From: Roseateles_B sp051857535
GTDB taxonomy: Bacteria; Pseudomonadota; Gammaproteobacteria; Burkholderiales; Burkholderiaceae_C
Reading direction: 5' to 3'
NCBI RefSeq assembly: GCF_051857535.1
Contig: NZ_JBPZGY010000001.1
Location: 1 to 64,000, forward strand
DNA: 64,000 nt
This document shows positions 10,232 to 19,652 of the stretch, piece after piece (the stretch's first letter is position 1; every line of letters begins with the position of its first letter). The notes beneath the pieces were generated by a model, which saw only the letters and a list, made by a program, of their open reading frames with translations, did not search any database and was not told where the DNA came from. A program made the translations under genes and the position numbers.

Positions 10232-12253
10232 TCAGAACGACTGCCAGTCGTCGTCGCCGTCAGCCTTGGATCCGGAGCTGGCCGCCGTGGGGGCCGGGCT
10301 GGGGCTGGCCATGGGGGCGGGGGCAGGTCTTGCCATGGCAGGTCGCGGCGTTGCGCGGGGCGCAGCCGTGGCCGCCATGCTCGAGGTGCTGGGGGCCGGG
10401 CTCGGGGTCTTGCGAGGCTTGGCGATGTGCGCCTTGAGCTGCCGTTCCTCTTCGCCCAGGCGGAACACGGAGACGACCTCGGTGAGGCGCAGGGCCTGGT
10501 CCTTGAGGCTCTCTGCGGCCGCGGCCGATTCCTCCACGAGCGCTGCGTTCTGCTGCGTCATCTGGTCAAGCTGGACCACCGCCCCATTGACCTGGCCGAT
10601 GCCCTGGCTCTGCTCCGCGGCAGCCGCGGTGATCTCGCCGATGATGTCGGTGACTCGTTGCACGCTGGAGACAATGTCGGTCATCGAGGCGCCCGCGGCC
10701 TGCACCAGGCGAGAGCCGGCTTCCACTCGATCGACGGAGGCACCGATCAGTGCCTTGATCTCCTTGGCCGCTTCGGCACTGCGCTGGGCCAGGCTGCGCA
10801 CTTCCGAGGCCACCACGGCGAAGCCCCGACCCTGCTCGCCGGCGCGGGCTGCTTCCACCGCTGCGTTCAGCGCCAGGATGTTGGTCTGGAAGGCGATGCC
10901 ATCGATCACGCCGATGATGTCGTTGATCTTCTTGGAGCTGGTGTTGATCTCCTCCATGGTGGAGACCACCTGGGACACCACGTCACCGCCCTTGGCTGCC
11001 GCGTCGCTGGCCGATGAGGCCAGTTGGTTGGCGGTGGTGGCAGCGTCGGCCGTCTGACGCACGGTGCCCGTCAGTTCTTCCATGGAGGAGGCGGCCTGCT
11101 GCAGATTGGAGGCGGTCTGCTCTGTCCGCTGCGACAGGTCCTGGGCGCCGACGGCGATTTCGCTGGACGCGGTGGAGATCGAGTTGCTGGCCGAGCGGAC
11201 GTCGATGAGGATGTCCTGAATCTTCTTGGCAAACAGATTGAACGAGGATGCGATGCGGGCGATCTCGTCGTTGCCGTGCTCGGGCAGACGCTGGGTGAGG
11301 TCGCCGCCACCGGCGCTGATCTCGTCCAGCGCAGCTCGCACGCGATCCAGCCCGCCCATGGCGCGGGTGATGGTCGCGGCAATGACGGCGCCGGACAACG
11401 CGACCATGATGATCAGGATCACCGCCGCCGCGCGCAGCAAGGAACTCAGCGAGGCCAGGGCCTCGGACTTGTCAGCGGCGAGGATCAGCGTCCAGTTGGT
11501 GTCGGCAATGGGCACGCCACGCAGCAGGTAGCTGCCTTCTCCGACGCTGGCCTCCACCCATCCGCCACCGGCAGTCTGCGCAGCTTTCAGGGCGTTGGCG
11601 TCCAGGGCGGGCGACAAGGTGCTGGCCGGCTTCAGCGCGAGCTTGCCATCGGGGTGGGCGATGATCTTGCCGTCCTTGTCGACCAGGAAGGCAAAGCCGT
11701 TGGGCGTCGGCTTGATGGCCTTCACTGTGGAGACCACGTCCTCCAGGAACACGTCGGAGGCGACGACGGCCTTGGTGCCGCTGCCATCCTTGACGGCACT
11801 GGCGAAGGTCACCACCAGTTGCTGGCGCGCCGCGTCCATGTACGGTTCGGTGAGGATGGGCCCGCTGGCCGCTGCAGCCTGCGTGTACCACGGGCGTCCG
11901 GTGGGGTCATAGCCCGCAGGAAGGTTCTGGGGCGAATTGAAGGAGATGCGCTTGTCGGCAAAACCGACATAGGCGGCGTCCAGTCGCCCGGACTTGGCGG
12001 CTTGCACCAGGAATGGCACAGGCTCGGCCTGGTCGGCGACGGGCTGGAGTGCCGTCACGATGTCGCGCTGGCTCCGGACCCATTGGGCGATCACAGAGGC
12101 GCGGGCCGCGGCCAACTGGTCCAGGCCGGCCAACTGCTGCGCGTTGGTGTGCGACTTGACAGTCATGTAGTTGGCCACAGTGGCCGCTGTCAGGGACAGC
12201 ACGACCACGGCGATACCCAGGGCAATGAGCCGGGTCTTGATTGAGTCAAACAT
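10232..12253 (-). CDS. Methyl-accepting chemotaxis protein (dCache type)
   Basis: A 673-residue transmembrane receptor. TM1 is at residues 7-29. A periplasmic ligand domain of about 250 residues resembles double Cache (segments GRPWYTQAAAASGPILTEPYMD and FAFLVDKDGKIIAHPDGK). TM2 is near 285-310 and is followed by HAMP. The signalling hairpin contains the near-invariant tip region QTNILALNAAVEAARAGEQG. An Ala/Pro-rich linker then leads to a C-terminal DDDWQSF. The last five residues (DWQSF) resemble the NWETF pentapeptide that docks CheR and CheB on enteric receptors. The start at 12253 gives the expected short cytoplasmic N-terminus and has a GGAG-like site. It is the last gene of the minus-strand chemotaxis operon. 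Confidence 0.95.
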   Translation of the reverse strand: MFDSIKTRLIALGIAVVVLSLTAATVANYMTVKSHTNAQQLAGLDQLAAARASVIAQWVRSQRDIVTALQPVADQAEPVPFLVQAAKSGRLDAAYVGFADKRISFNSPQNLPAGYDPTGRPWYTQAAAASGPILTEPYMDAARQQLVVTFASAVKDGSGTKAVVASDVFLEDVVSTVKAIKPTPNGFAFLVDKDGKIIAHPDGKLALKPASTLSPALDANALKAAQTAGGGWVEASVGEGSYLLRGVPIADTNWTLILAADKSEALASLSSLLRAAAVILIIMVALSGAVIAATITRAMGGLDRVRAALDEISAGGGDLTQRLPEHGNDEIARIASSFNLFAKKIQDILIDVRSASNSISTASSEIAVGAQDLSQRTEQTASNLQQAASSMEELTGTVRQTADAATTANQLASSASDAAAKGGDVVSQVVSTMEEINTSSKKINDIIGVIDGIAFQTNILALNAAVEAARAGEQGRGFAVVASEVRSLAQRSAEAAKEIKALIGASVDRVEAGSRLVQAAGASMTDIVSSVQRVTDIIGEITAAAAEQSQGIGQVNGAVVQLDQMTQQNAALVEESAAAAESLKDQALRLTEVVSVFRLGEEERQLKAHIAKPRKTPSPAPSTSSMAATAAPRATPRPAMARPAPAPMASPSPAPTAASSGSKADGDDDWQSF

Positions 12254-12426
12254 CGTCACTCCTTCTTGGCTCTTAGGCGCGGGGCGGTAGCCGCTCCGTC
12301 GTTCTGCTCGTCGCCCCACTGTGGGGTCGAATCGTGGCGGCCCTTCTGCGGGGCCTGCCGGGTGAGACAAAGACCGCCGCCCTTGCGGACCGGCTGTCAA
12401 AGGTCAGGGCATGGATTTCCGCGGGA

Positions 12427-14577
12427 TCAAAACGTTTCCCAGTCCCCGTCGTCTGCTGCCTTGGCAGCCGGCGCGGAACGGGGGGCTGGGCTCTCGGTGG
12501 GACCTGCAGCCGCCGTGCGGCGGGGCGCGCTCGCAGCGGGCTTGCGGGCCTGGGTTGTGCTGACTACGGACTTCGTCGCGCTGGGCACCGTGGGGGCTGG
12601 CGATGTGGGCGACCGCGAGGCGCTTCGGGTGGACGGGCTGGGGGAGGGCGCCTGGTGGCCGCTGACGCGGAACACACTGACGGCCTCCACCAGCCGCTGG
12701 GCCTGCTCCTTGAGGCTTTCCGCCGCGGCCGCGGATTCCTCGACAAGTGCTGCGTTCTGCTGCGTCATCTGGTCCAGTTGCACCACGGACTGGTTGACCT
12801 GTCCGATGCCATCGCTCTGCTCGGTGGCTGCCGCGCTGATCTCGGCAATGATGTCCGACACCCGCTGGACGCTGCTGACGATGTCCTCCATCGAGTTCCC
12901 GGCGTCCTGCACCAGGCGGGAGCCGGCCTCCACGCGGTCCACCGAAGCACCGATCAGGGCCTTGATCTCCTTGGCCGCCTCTGCGCTGCGCTGGGCCAGG
13001 CTGCGCACCTCGCCTGCGACCACGGCAAACCCACGCCCCTGCTCGCCGGCCCGGGCTGCTTCCACCGCAGCGTTCAGCGCCAGGATGTTGGTCTGGAAGG
13101 CGATACCGTCGATCACACCGATGATGTCGTTGATCTTGCGCGAGCTGTTGTTGATCTCGTCCATGGTGGTCACGACCTGGCCCACCACCTGGCCTCCGCG
13201 CGCTGCTGCGCTGTTGGCAGACGCAACCAGCTGGTTTGCGGTGCGTGCCGAATCGGCGGTCTGGCGCACGGTGGAGGTCAGCTCTTCCATGGAAGAGGCC
13301 GCGATCTGGAGATTCGATGCGGTCTGCTCGGTGCGGTGGCTCAGGTCCTGGTTGCCTGTGGCGATCTCGGTGCTGGCCGTTCCGATGGAGTCCACGGAGT
13401 GCCGCACCGTGCCTATGGTGTCGGCCAGCCGTTGGCGCATGGCTTCGGTATCTCGGATCAGGTCACCGATCTCGTCATTGCGGGTGTTGTTGACACTCTT
13501 GGTCAGGTCGCCGCTGGCGATGGCCTGCACGGCATCGCGCAGGTCCTTCAGCGGTCGGGCGACCCAGTTGCGCATCATCCAGAACAGGCCGTAGCCCAGG
13601 GCCGCCGTGGCGCCGCCCAGCAGGATCCAGAAGGGCACCATGGTGCGCCAGTGGCTGGCCAGGGCTTCGCTGCTGGAGACCTGCGACACGACCCAATAGC
13701 CGGCAGCATCATTCTTCCTGAGTACCGCGACATAGGAGCTGCCGCCGGCCCCCAGGACATTGGGCGTGCTGGACAGGTAGCCGTCGCTGGTCTTGCCCAG
13801 CTCGACCAGGAAGGGCTCGACATCGGGCGACAGCTCGCTCACGGCCTTGCCCTTGGCCGTCGGGTGAGCCAGGAATCGTCCGCCCTTGCCGTCCTTGCCG
13901 ACGGCCACCACATAGGTGCCGCCAGTTTCGAAGAAGTGGGAATCCTTGGCCATCTTCTCCATGGCCTTCTGGAAGCCGTCCATGTCCAGCGCAATGGCCA
14001 GGATGCCGATGACTTTGCCGGCTTCGTTCTTGATGGGGTCGTAGTAGGCCATGTAGGCCTTGCCGTTGAGCACGGCACGGCCCGCGAAGGGCTGGCCCTG
14101 CATCATGGACGCGAAGGCGGGGTGATCCTTGCCCAGCATCTGGCCGATCGAGCGTTCGCCACTGGCCGTCTTGAGGGAACTGGTGATGCGGACGAAATCG
14201 CCATCCTTGGCCGCGAACACGCTGGCGGCGCCGCCGGTGGTGCCGGCGAACTTGTCGACCTGCGTGGTGTTGCCGTTCAACTTGGGACCCCAGTCCCGCA
14301 GGTCGCCTGTCGCTTCGTCCAGCTGGAACACAGGGCCGAATTCCTGCCTGAAGGCGCCGTAGGACTGTTTCACCATGGTCTTGGCGACTTCGTCCATGGC
14401 ATCGAGGGCATCGATGAGCGTCTGGGTTTTGTCGCCGACCCAGGTGATGGTGCGCTCGTGCGCGACGCGCGTCAGCAGCACGCTGAGGATGGCGCTTGTG
14501 CCCAGCAGGATGGCCGCGATGGCCGTGACGCCCACCATGGACACGCGGCGCGCGATGGAGGTGGATGAGCTAGACAT
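12427..14577 (-). CDS. Methyl-accepting chemotaxis protein (Cache-type sensor)
   Basis: A 716-residue receptor with TM1 at about residues 12-34. The long periplasmic domain of roughly 270 residues includes GKAYMAYYDPIKNEAGKVIGILAIALDMD, as in Cache_3-Cache_2 sensors. TM2 lies near 310-330 (ILLGGATAALGYGLFWMM), then HAMP and the conserved signalling domain with QTNILALNAAVEAARAGEQG. The tail is Ser/Pro/Ala-rich and ends in DDGDWETF, whose last five residues match the NWETF docking pentapeptide at four positions. The start at 14577 is chosen for a GGGAG ribosome-binding site at good spacing. It lies 173 bp upstream of the next MCP and downstream of cheW. The ligand is unknown. Confidence 0.95.
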   Translation of the reverse strand: MSSSSTSIARRVSMVGVTAIAAILLGTSAILSVLLTRVAHERTITWVGDKTQTLIDALDAMDEVAKTMVKQSYGAFRQEFGPVFQLDEATGDLRDWGPKLNGNTTQVDKFAGTTGGAASVFAAKDGDFVRITSSLKTASGERSIGQMLGKDHPAFASMMQGQPFAGRAVLNGKAYMAYYDPIKNEAGKVIGILAIALDMDGFQKAMEKMAKDSHFFETGGTYVVAVGKDGKGGRFLAHPTAKGKAVSELSPDVEPFLVELGKTSDGYLSSTPNVLGAGGSSYVAVLRKNDAAGYWVVSQVSSSEALASHWRTMVPFWILLGGATAALGYGLFWMMRNWVARPLKDLRDAVQAIASGDLTKSVNNTRNDEIGDLIRDTEAMRQRLADTIGTVRHSVDSIGTASTEIATGNQDLSHRTEQTASNLQIAASSMEELTSTVRQTADSARTANQLVASANSAAARGGQVVGQVVTTMDEINNSSRKINDIIGVIDGIAFQTNILALNAAVEAARAGEQGRGFAVVAGEVRSLAQRSAEAAKEIKALIGASVDRVEAGSRLVQDAGNSMEDIVSSVQRVSDIIAEISAAATEQSDGIGQVNQSVVQLDQMTQQNAALVEESAAAAESLKEQAQRLVEAVSVFRVSGHQAPSPSPSTRSASRSPTSPAPTVPSATKSVVSTTQARKPAASAPRRTAAAGPTESPAPRSAPAAKAADDGDWETF

Positions 14578-14671
14578 TCCGGAAACTCCCAACTCTCAAA
14601 ATGAGGTGCACCTCCCACCTCTGAAATCTGCAGCGAGGTGGGTGTTCTCCCGCTACCGGACCGTGCCCGCC

Positions 14672-15202
14672 TCAGCTGGTCAGGCTGTCCATCAAGCCCA
14701 TGTCAGCACTGCTCATGAGGCCCTCGATGTCCATCAGGATCAGCATGCGATCGCTGACGGCGCCGATGCCGGTGATGAAGCTCGTGTCGACGGCGCTGGC
14801 GTTGAGCTCCGGCGCAGGGCGGATGGCATCGCGCGACAGCTCCAGCACGTCTGAGACCGAATCGACCACCGCGCCCACGACCCGGCTCTTGACGTTCAGC
14901 ACGATGACGACAGTGAAGCTGTTGTACTCGGCCGTCGGGCAGCCCAATTTGAGGCGCAGGTCCACGATGGGGACGATCACGCCACGCAGGTTCACCACGC
15001 CCTTGATGAAGTCGGGCGAGTTGGCAATGCGCGTGGGCGGTTCGTAGGAGCGGATTTCCTGGACCTTGAGGATGTCGATGCCGTACTCCTCAGCGCCCAG
15101 GCGGAAGGTCAGGTACTCACCGCTGGCCGGGCCATGGTTCTTCACCGCGACGGCGCCGCCTTCATGTCGAACGACCTGATTCGATTGTTGGACGATTTCC
15201 AT
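14672..15202 (-). CDS. cheW: Chemotaxis coupling protein CheW
   Basis: A 176-residue single-domain CheW (SH3-like double beta-barrel) that bridges receptors and the CheA kinase. Recognisable segments are YLTFRLGAEEYGIDILKVQEI, the receptor-facing PDFIKGVVNLRGVIVPIVDLRLKLG and VVGAVVDSVSDVLELS. The N-terminal extension of about 25 residues before the domain is common in betaproteobacteria. It lies between two MCP genes in the same operon (49 bp from the upstream MCP gene), the usual arrangement for a receptor-kinase array set. Confidence 0.97.
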   Translation of the reverse strand: MEIVQQSNQVVRHEGGAVAVKNHGPASGEYLTFRLGAEEYGIDILKVQEIRSYEPPTRIANSPDFIKGVVNLRGVIVPIVDLRLKLGCPTAEYNSFTVVIVLNVKSRVVGAVVDSVSDVLELSRDAIRPAPELNASAVDTSFITGIGAVSDRMLILMDIEGLMSSADMGLMDSLTS

Positions 15203-15250
15203 GTTGACCTCAGCAAGGGTTGATTGAATCGTTGATCAGTTCTCAAGGGC

Positions 15251-17032
15251 TCAGAACGTTTCCCAGTCCCCATCGGCAGGAGCGGCAGCCTTGCTGGTGG
15301 CAGGCTTGGGAGCCGTCGGCGCGGCGAGGGGGCGGGTGGATGGTTTGCTCGGCACCGGCTTGCTGGCCACCGAGCCGGAAGAAGCCGCGCCAGCGCGTGG
15401 CTTGGCGACCGCGCTGCCAGCATGCGGGCTCGCGCTGCGGCGGGGCTTGCCGACGTTGGAGGACAGCTCCACGCCGCCGGTGATCTTGAAGCGCCCCACG
15501 GCCTGGGCCAGTTGCTCCGCCTGGTCGCGCAGGCTTTCGGCGGCTGCGGCGGACTCCTCGACCAGAGCGGCATTCTGTTGAGTCATCTGGTCCAACTCGA
15601 CCACCGACTGGTTCACCTGGCCGATGCCATCGCTCTGCTCGCTGGCAGCCGCGGTGATTTCGCCGATGATGTCGGTCACGCGCTGCACGCTGGAGACGAT
15701 GTCCGTCATGGACTCGCCCGCTTCTTGAACCAGACGCGCGCCGGTCTCCACCCGCTCGACGCTGGCGCCGATGAGGGTCTTGATTTCTCGGGCGGCCCCG
15801 GCGCTACGCTGCGCCAATGAGCGCACTTCGCCGGCCACCACCGCAAAGCCGCGACCCTGCTCGCCCGCCCGTGCTGCCTCGACAGCAGCATTCAGCGCCA
15901 GGATATTGGTCTGGAAGGCAATGCCGTCGATGACGCCGATGATGTCGCCGATGCGCTTGGAGCTGGCGTTGATCTCGTCCATGGTGGCCACGACCTGGCT
16001 CACCACCTCGCCGCCCTTGGCCGCGGCCGAGGAGGCTGAGCTGGCGAGCTGATTGGCCGTGCGTGCGGAATCCGCCGTCTGCTTGACCGTGCCGGTCAGC
16101 TGCACCATGGAGGAGGCTGCCTGCTGCAGATTGCTGGCCGTCTGCTCGGTACGGCCGGAGAGGTCCTGGTTGCCGCTGGCAATTTCCACCGAGGCGGTGC
16201 GGATGTGATCCGCCGAGGTTCGCAACTGGCCCACCAGATCCTGCAAGGCCTTCTGCATCAATTGAAGGGAGTGCAGCAGGTGGGAGGCCTCGTCCTTGCC
16301 TTCGATCGGACGGTCATCGTTGGTGAGGTCGCCCTTGGCAATGGCACTGGCAAGCTCCTCGGCGTCGGCCAGGGGCTTGCAGATGCTGTACATGTTCAGC
16401 AGGGTCAGCGGAACGACCACCACCGCGCTGGCGATCAGCACGATCACGAAGACCATCAGCACATTGCCCTGGGTCTTTGCGGCTGTTTCCTGCAACTGGC
16501 GGGAGTCTTTCAGCAGGATGGCCTGGTAGTCCATCACCAGCTTGTCCGCCTCGGCGGCCAGATCTTTGGCATTGGCCAGCATGCGGTCTGCCACGGCGGC
16601 GTTGTCATAGGCGCCAGCTTCCAGCTGCTGAAGCACGGGCCTGGCCTTGGCGTCGTAGTCTGCAAGCACCGCGGGCAGGCGGCTCAGCGGCCCGGTATCG
16701 GCGCCGCGCTGCAGCGCCTTGCCAAGCTTGAGCACCTCGTCGCGAGACTGTTCCCAGCGCTGCCGCAGAGCCTTCACATTGTCCGGCTTCTCATAGTTGA
16801 CGATCATGTCCTTCTCGTGGCGGCGCATGTCGCCCAGGGCATGGACCAAACTGGTCAGCTCCGTGGAGTCGTTGACCGAACGCTGAAGGATGTCGTCGGA
16901 CTGCTTGCGCATGGAATTCATGCCAAACAGGCCCACGCTGCCCAGGGTCAGCAGCAGGGTCAGCACCATCACGATGGCGCCGATCATGCGCAAGCGGATG
17001 CTGAACTGACGCAGCAGCGAGCTCATGCTCAT
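15251..17032 (-). CDS. Methyl-accepting chemotaxis protein (4HB_MCP type)
   Basis: A 593-residue receptor with TM1 near residues 12-34 and a roughly 150-residue helical periplasmic domain of the four-helix-bundle (Tar-like) class (SDDILQRSVNDSTELTSLVH). TM2 lies near 190-212, followed by HAMP and the signalling hairpin with QTNILALNAAVEAARAGEQG. The tail ends in ADGDWETF, again close to the NWETF CheR/CheB docking peptide. The adaptation region reads QRSAGAAREIKTLIG, while the two sister MCPs read QRSAEAAKEIKALIG. The ATG at 17032 has GGGAG 8 nt upstream and is preferred over the in-frame ATG at 17026. It sits 42 bp after cheA. Confidence 0.95.
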   Translation of the reverse strand: MSMSSLLRQFSIRLRMIGAIVMVLTLLLTLGSVGLFGMNSMRKQSDDILQRSVNDSTELTSLVHALGDMRRHEKDMIVNYEKPDNVKALRQRWEQSRDEVLKLGKALQRGADTGPLSRLPAVLADYDAKARPVLQQLEAGAYDNAAVADRMLANAKDLAAEADKLVMDYQAILLKDSRQLQETAAKTQGNVLMVFVIVLIASAVVVVPLTLLNMYSICKPLADAEELASAIAKGDLTNDDRPIEGKDEASHLLHSLQLMQKALQDLVGQLRTSADHIRTASVEIASGNQDLSGRTEQTASNLQQAASSMVQLTGTVKQTADSARTANQLASSASSAAAKGGEVVSQVVATMDEINASSKRIGDIIGVIDGIAFQTNILALNAAVEAARAGEQGRGFAVVAGEVRSLAQRSAGAAREIKTLIGASVERVETGARLVQEAGESMTDIVSSVQRVTDIIGEITAAASEQSDGIGQVNQSVVELDQMTQQNAALVEESAAAAESLRDQAEQLAQAVGRFKITGGVELSSNVGKPRRSASPHAGSAVAKPRAGAASSGSVASKPVPSKPSTRPLAAPTAPKPATSKAAAPADGDWETF

Positions 17033-17074
17033 TAGAAATGCTCCCAGGAGCCCCGCCAGGGGGCCCATTCAATA

Positions 17075-19213
17075 TCAATGACGAGAACGACGGACGAGGC
17101 TGCCCACGTCCAGGATCAGGGCCACCCGTCCGTCGCCCATGATGGTGGCGCCGGAGACGTCGGTGACCTTGCGATAGTTGGCTTCGAGGTTCTTCACGAC
17201 CACCTGCTGCTGGCCCAGCAACTCATCGACCAGCAGGGCGACGCGGCCGCCCTCTGCCTCGACGACGACCATGATGGAGCTGACATGCTCGAAGTCGAAT
17301 CGCGGCACATTGAAGACTTGCTCCAACTCAACCACAGGCATGAATTCGTCACGCACCTCGACGACCCGTCCGGAGCCGCCCACCGTCTTGATGGTGTCAG
17401 GCTGGACCTGGAAGGACTCGACCACGGACGACAGAGGCAGGATGTAAACCTCTTCGCCGACGCCAACGCTCATGCCGTCCATGATGGCCAGCGTCAGAGG
17501 CAGGCGCACCGAGACCTTCATGCCGTAGCCTTCGGCCGAGTCGATCTCGACGGTGCCACCCAGCTGGGTGATGTTCTTCTTGACGACGTCCATGCCCACA
17601 CCGCGGCCGGACACATCGGTCACCTGGTCCGCGGTCGAGAAGCCCGGCGCAAAGATCAGGCCCCAGACTTCCTGGTCGGTCATCGTGTCCGGGGCGTCAA
17701 TGCCCTTTTCGCGCGCCTTCTTGATCAGCTTGTCGCGATTCAGGCCGCGGCCGTCGTCACGCACCTCGATCACGATGGAACCGCCCTGATGGGAAGCCAC
17801 CAGGGTGATGGTGCCGTGCTCCGGCTTGCCCTTGGCCAGACGCTCGGCCGGCGACTCGATGCCGTGGTCGCAGCTGTTGCGCACCAGGTGGGTGAGGGGA
17901 TCGGTGATCTTCTCCACCAGACCCTTGTCGAGCTCAGTGGCTTCACCCTGCGTGACCAGCTCGACGCGCTTGCCCAGCTTGGCGGCCAAGTCGCGCAGCA
18001 TGCGAGGAAAGCGGTTGAAGACCACCGACATGGGAATCATGCGAATGGACATCACCGATTCCTGCAGGTCCCGCGTGTTGCGCTCCAGGTCGGCCAGGCC
18101 GGAGGACAGTTGCTGGTACAGCCCCGGATCCACATTGCGCGAGTTCTGCGCCAGCATGGCCTGGGTGATCACCAGTTCGCCGACCAGATTGATCAGTTGG
18201 TCGACCTTCTCGACCGAGACGCGCAGCGTGGACTGGTCCATGCCACCACCGGCTGCGCGCGGCTCGACCTTGGCCGCGGGCCGAGCCGCAGCGGCCACAG
18301 GCTTGGGCGCCTCGGCAACGGCCTTCACCTCGGTGCCGGTGCTCGCTGCTGAAGGCGGCATGCCGGGGGCGTCGTCGAAGAATCCGTAGCCGGGGTCTTC
18401 GTCCTTCTTTGCCGCCAGCGGAGCGCCGGGCGCACCGTCATGGAAGCCATAGCCTTCGCCCAAGGGCGACAGTTGCACCTGCTCCCTGGCCACGTGGAAG
18501 GTGAAGAGATCCAGCAGGTCATTGTCAGTGCTGGTCGTCAGCACCTTGAAGCGGCGGATGCCGTCTGCGGCGATGCCGCCGTCCAGGGGCTCTATCGTGC
18601 CCAGGTCGGTGATTTCCTTGAAGAGTTCGACCAGGTTGTCCGCCTGCGCGGGGTTGCTCAGGGGGCCGACCTTCAATTCCAGCTGGCGGGCTACCGGACC
18701 TGCGGGTTTGGCTGGGGCGGGAGCGGCGGCCGCTGGTGCAGGCGACGCCGTGGCGGCCTTGGGCGCAGGGGCGGGGGCGCCATCCAGCGTGCCGCCATCG
18801 ACCAGGGTCTTGATGCTCAGCAGCAGATCGCTGGTGTCCACCGGGGCAGCACCTGAGCCCTGGTGACGGCCCAGTTGCTCGCGCAGGGCATCGCCCGACT
18901 GCAGCAGGACGTCCACCATCTGCGAGGTGGGTTGCAACTCATGGCGACGCAGCTTGTCCAGCAGCGTCTCCATCTGGTGCGTCAGTTCGGCGACATCGCT
19001 GAAGCCGAAAGTCGCTGCGCCACCCTTGATGGAGTGGGCGCAGCGGAAGATGGCGTTCAGTTCCTCGTCGTCAGCGGTCTCGATGTTCAGGTTCAGCAGC
19101 AGCTGTTCCATGTTGTCGAGGTTCTCACTCGCCTCTTCAAAGAAGACTTGATAGAACTGACTCAGGTCGATGCCCGCGCTGAGGCTGGCGCCTTCGGAGG
19201 TCATTTCTCCCAT
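17075..19213 (-). CDS. cheA: Chemotaxis sensor histidine kinase CheA
   Basis: A 712-residue CheA. The P1 phosphotransfer domain has CAHSIKGGAATFGF with His60 as phosphoacceptor. A long Ala/Pro linker follows, then a segment at about 175-250 that looks P2-like, then two copies of a GYGFxD-x-APG motif (254-263 and 275-284). P3 dimerisation starts near LRVSVEKVDQLINLVGELVITQ. The P4 ATPase contains the N-box NSCDHGIE and a GRGVGMDVVKKNI glycine box. The C-terminal P5 CheW-like domain includes SSVVESFQV. It autophosphorylates and passes phosphate to CheY. An AGGAG site precedes the ATG at 19213. It lies 27 bp after the CheY-like gene. Confidence 0.97.
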   Translation of the reverse strand: MGEMTSEGASLSAGIDLSQFYQVFFEEASENLDNMEQLLLNLNIETADDEELNAIFRCAHSIKGGAATFGFSDVAELTHQMETLLDKLRRHELQPTSQMVDVLLQSGDALREQLGRHQGSGAAPVDTSDLLLSIKTLVDGGTLDGAPAPAPKAATASPAPAAAAPAPAKPAGPVARQLELKVGPLSNPAQADNLVELFKEITDLGTIEPLDGGIAADGIRRFKVLTTSTDNDLLDLFTFHVAREQVQLSPLGEGYGFHDGAPGAPLAAKKDEDPGYGFFDDAPGMPPSAASTGTEVKAVAEAPKPVAAAARPAAKVEPRAAGGGMDQSTLRVSVEKVDQLINLVGELVITQAMLAQNSRNVDPGLYQQLSSGLADLERNTRDLQESVMSIRMIPMSVVFNRFPRMLRDLAAKLGKRVELVTQGEATELDKGLVEKITDPLTHLVRNSCDHGIESPAERLAKGKPEHGTITLVASHQGGSIVIEVRDDGRGLNRDKLIKKAREKGIDAPDTMTDQEVWGLIFAPGFSTADQVTDVSGRGVGMDVVKKNITQLGGTVEIDSAEGYGMKVSVRLPLTLAIMDGMSVGVGEEVYILPLSSVVESFQVQPDTIKTVGGSGRVVEVRDEFMPVVELEQVFNVPRFDFEHVSSIMVVVEAEGGRVALLVDELLGQQQVVVKNLEANYRKVTDVSGATIMGDGRVALILDVGSLVRRSRH

Positions 19214-19240
19214 GCTTTACTCCTGGCGTTGCTCGGGGCC

Positions 19241-19603
19241 TTAGCGGATCACCTTGCCGATCACTTCGATCAACTTCGCCGGGTCAAATGGTTTGACCAG
19301 CCAGCCGGTGGCACCGGCGGCTCGGCCGGCCTGCTTCATCTGGTCGCTGGACTCGGTGGTCAGGATCAGGATGGGCGTGGTCTTGAACTTGGGGTTGTCG
19401 CGCAGCTTCTTGGTGAGGCTGATGCCGTCCATGCGCGGCATGTTCTGATCGGTGAGCACCAGATCGAAATCGCGCGTACTGGACTTCTCCCAGGCGTCCT
19501 GCCCGTCCACGGCCTCCACCACGTTGAATCCTGCGTTCTTCAGCGTGAAGGAGACCATCTGGCGCATCGAGGCCGAATCGTCTACAGCAAGAATTGAGTG
19601 CAT
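19241..19603 (-). CDS. CheY-like single-domain response regulator
   Basis: A 120-residue stand-alone receiver. The acidic pair is DD8-9, the phosphoacceptor is Asp52 (VLTDQNMP), and the conserved Thr/Lys are in LILTTESS and WLVKPFDP (Lys104). It lacks an output domain and is distinct from the CheY at 50483, which sits beside cheZ. Family members encoded directly upstream of cheA are usually CheY-type regulators of the cognate kinase. They may act on the motor, or as a phosphate sink or adaptor. Here it lies between a CheZ-like gene and cheA, which suggests a dedicated pair. Confidence 0.93.
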   Translation of the reverse strand: MHSILAVDDSASMRQMVSFTLKNAGFNVVEAVDGQDAWEKSSTRDFDLVLTDQNMPRMDGISLTKKLRDNPKFKTTPILILTTESSDQMKQAGRAAGATGWLVKPFDPAKLIEVIGKVIR

Positions 19604-19652
19604 CGCTTTCTCTCCGGATAACTAGCTGATATCGACTGGATCGAGTCGATCC

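Noticed and set aside
12334..14568. Very long plus-strand open frame opposite an MCP gene
   Set aside because: Its composition is typical of an antisense shadow. The minus strand holds a complete MCP with all domains.
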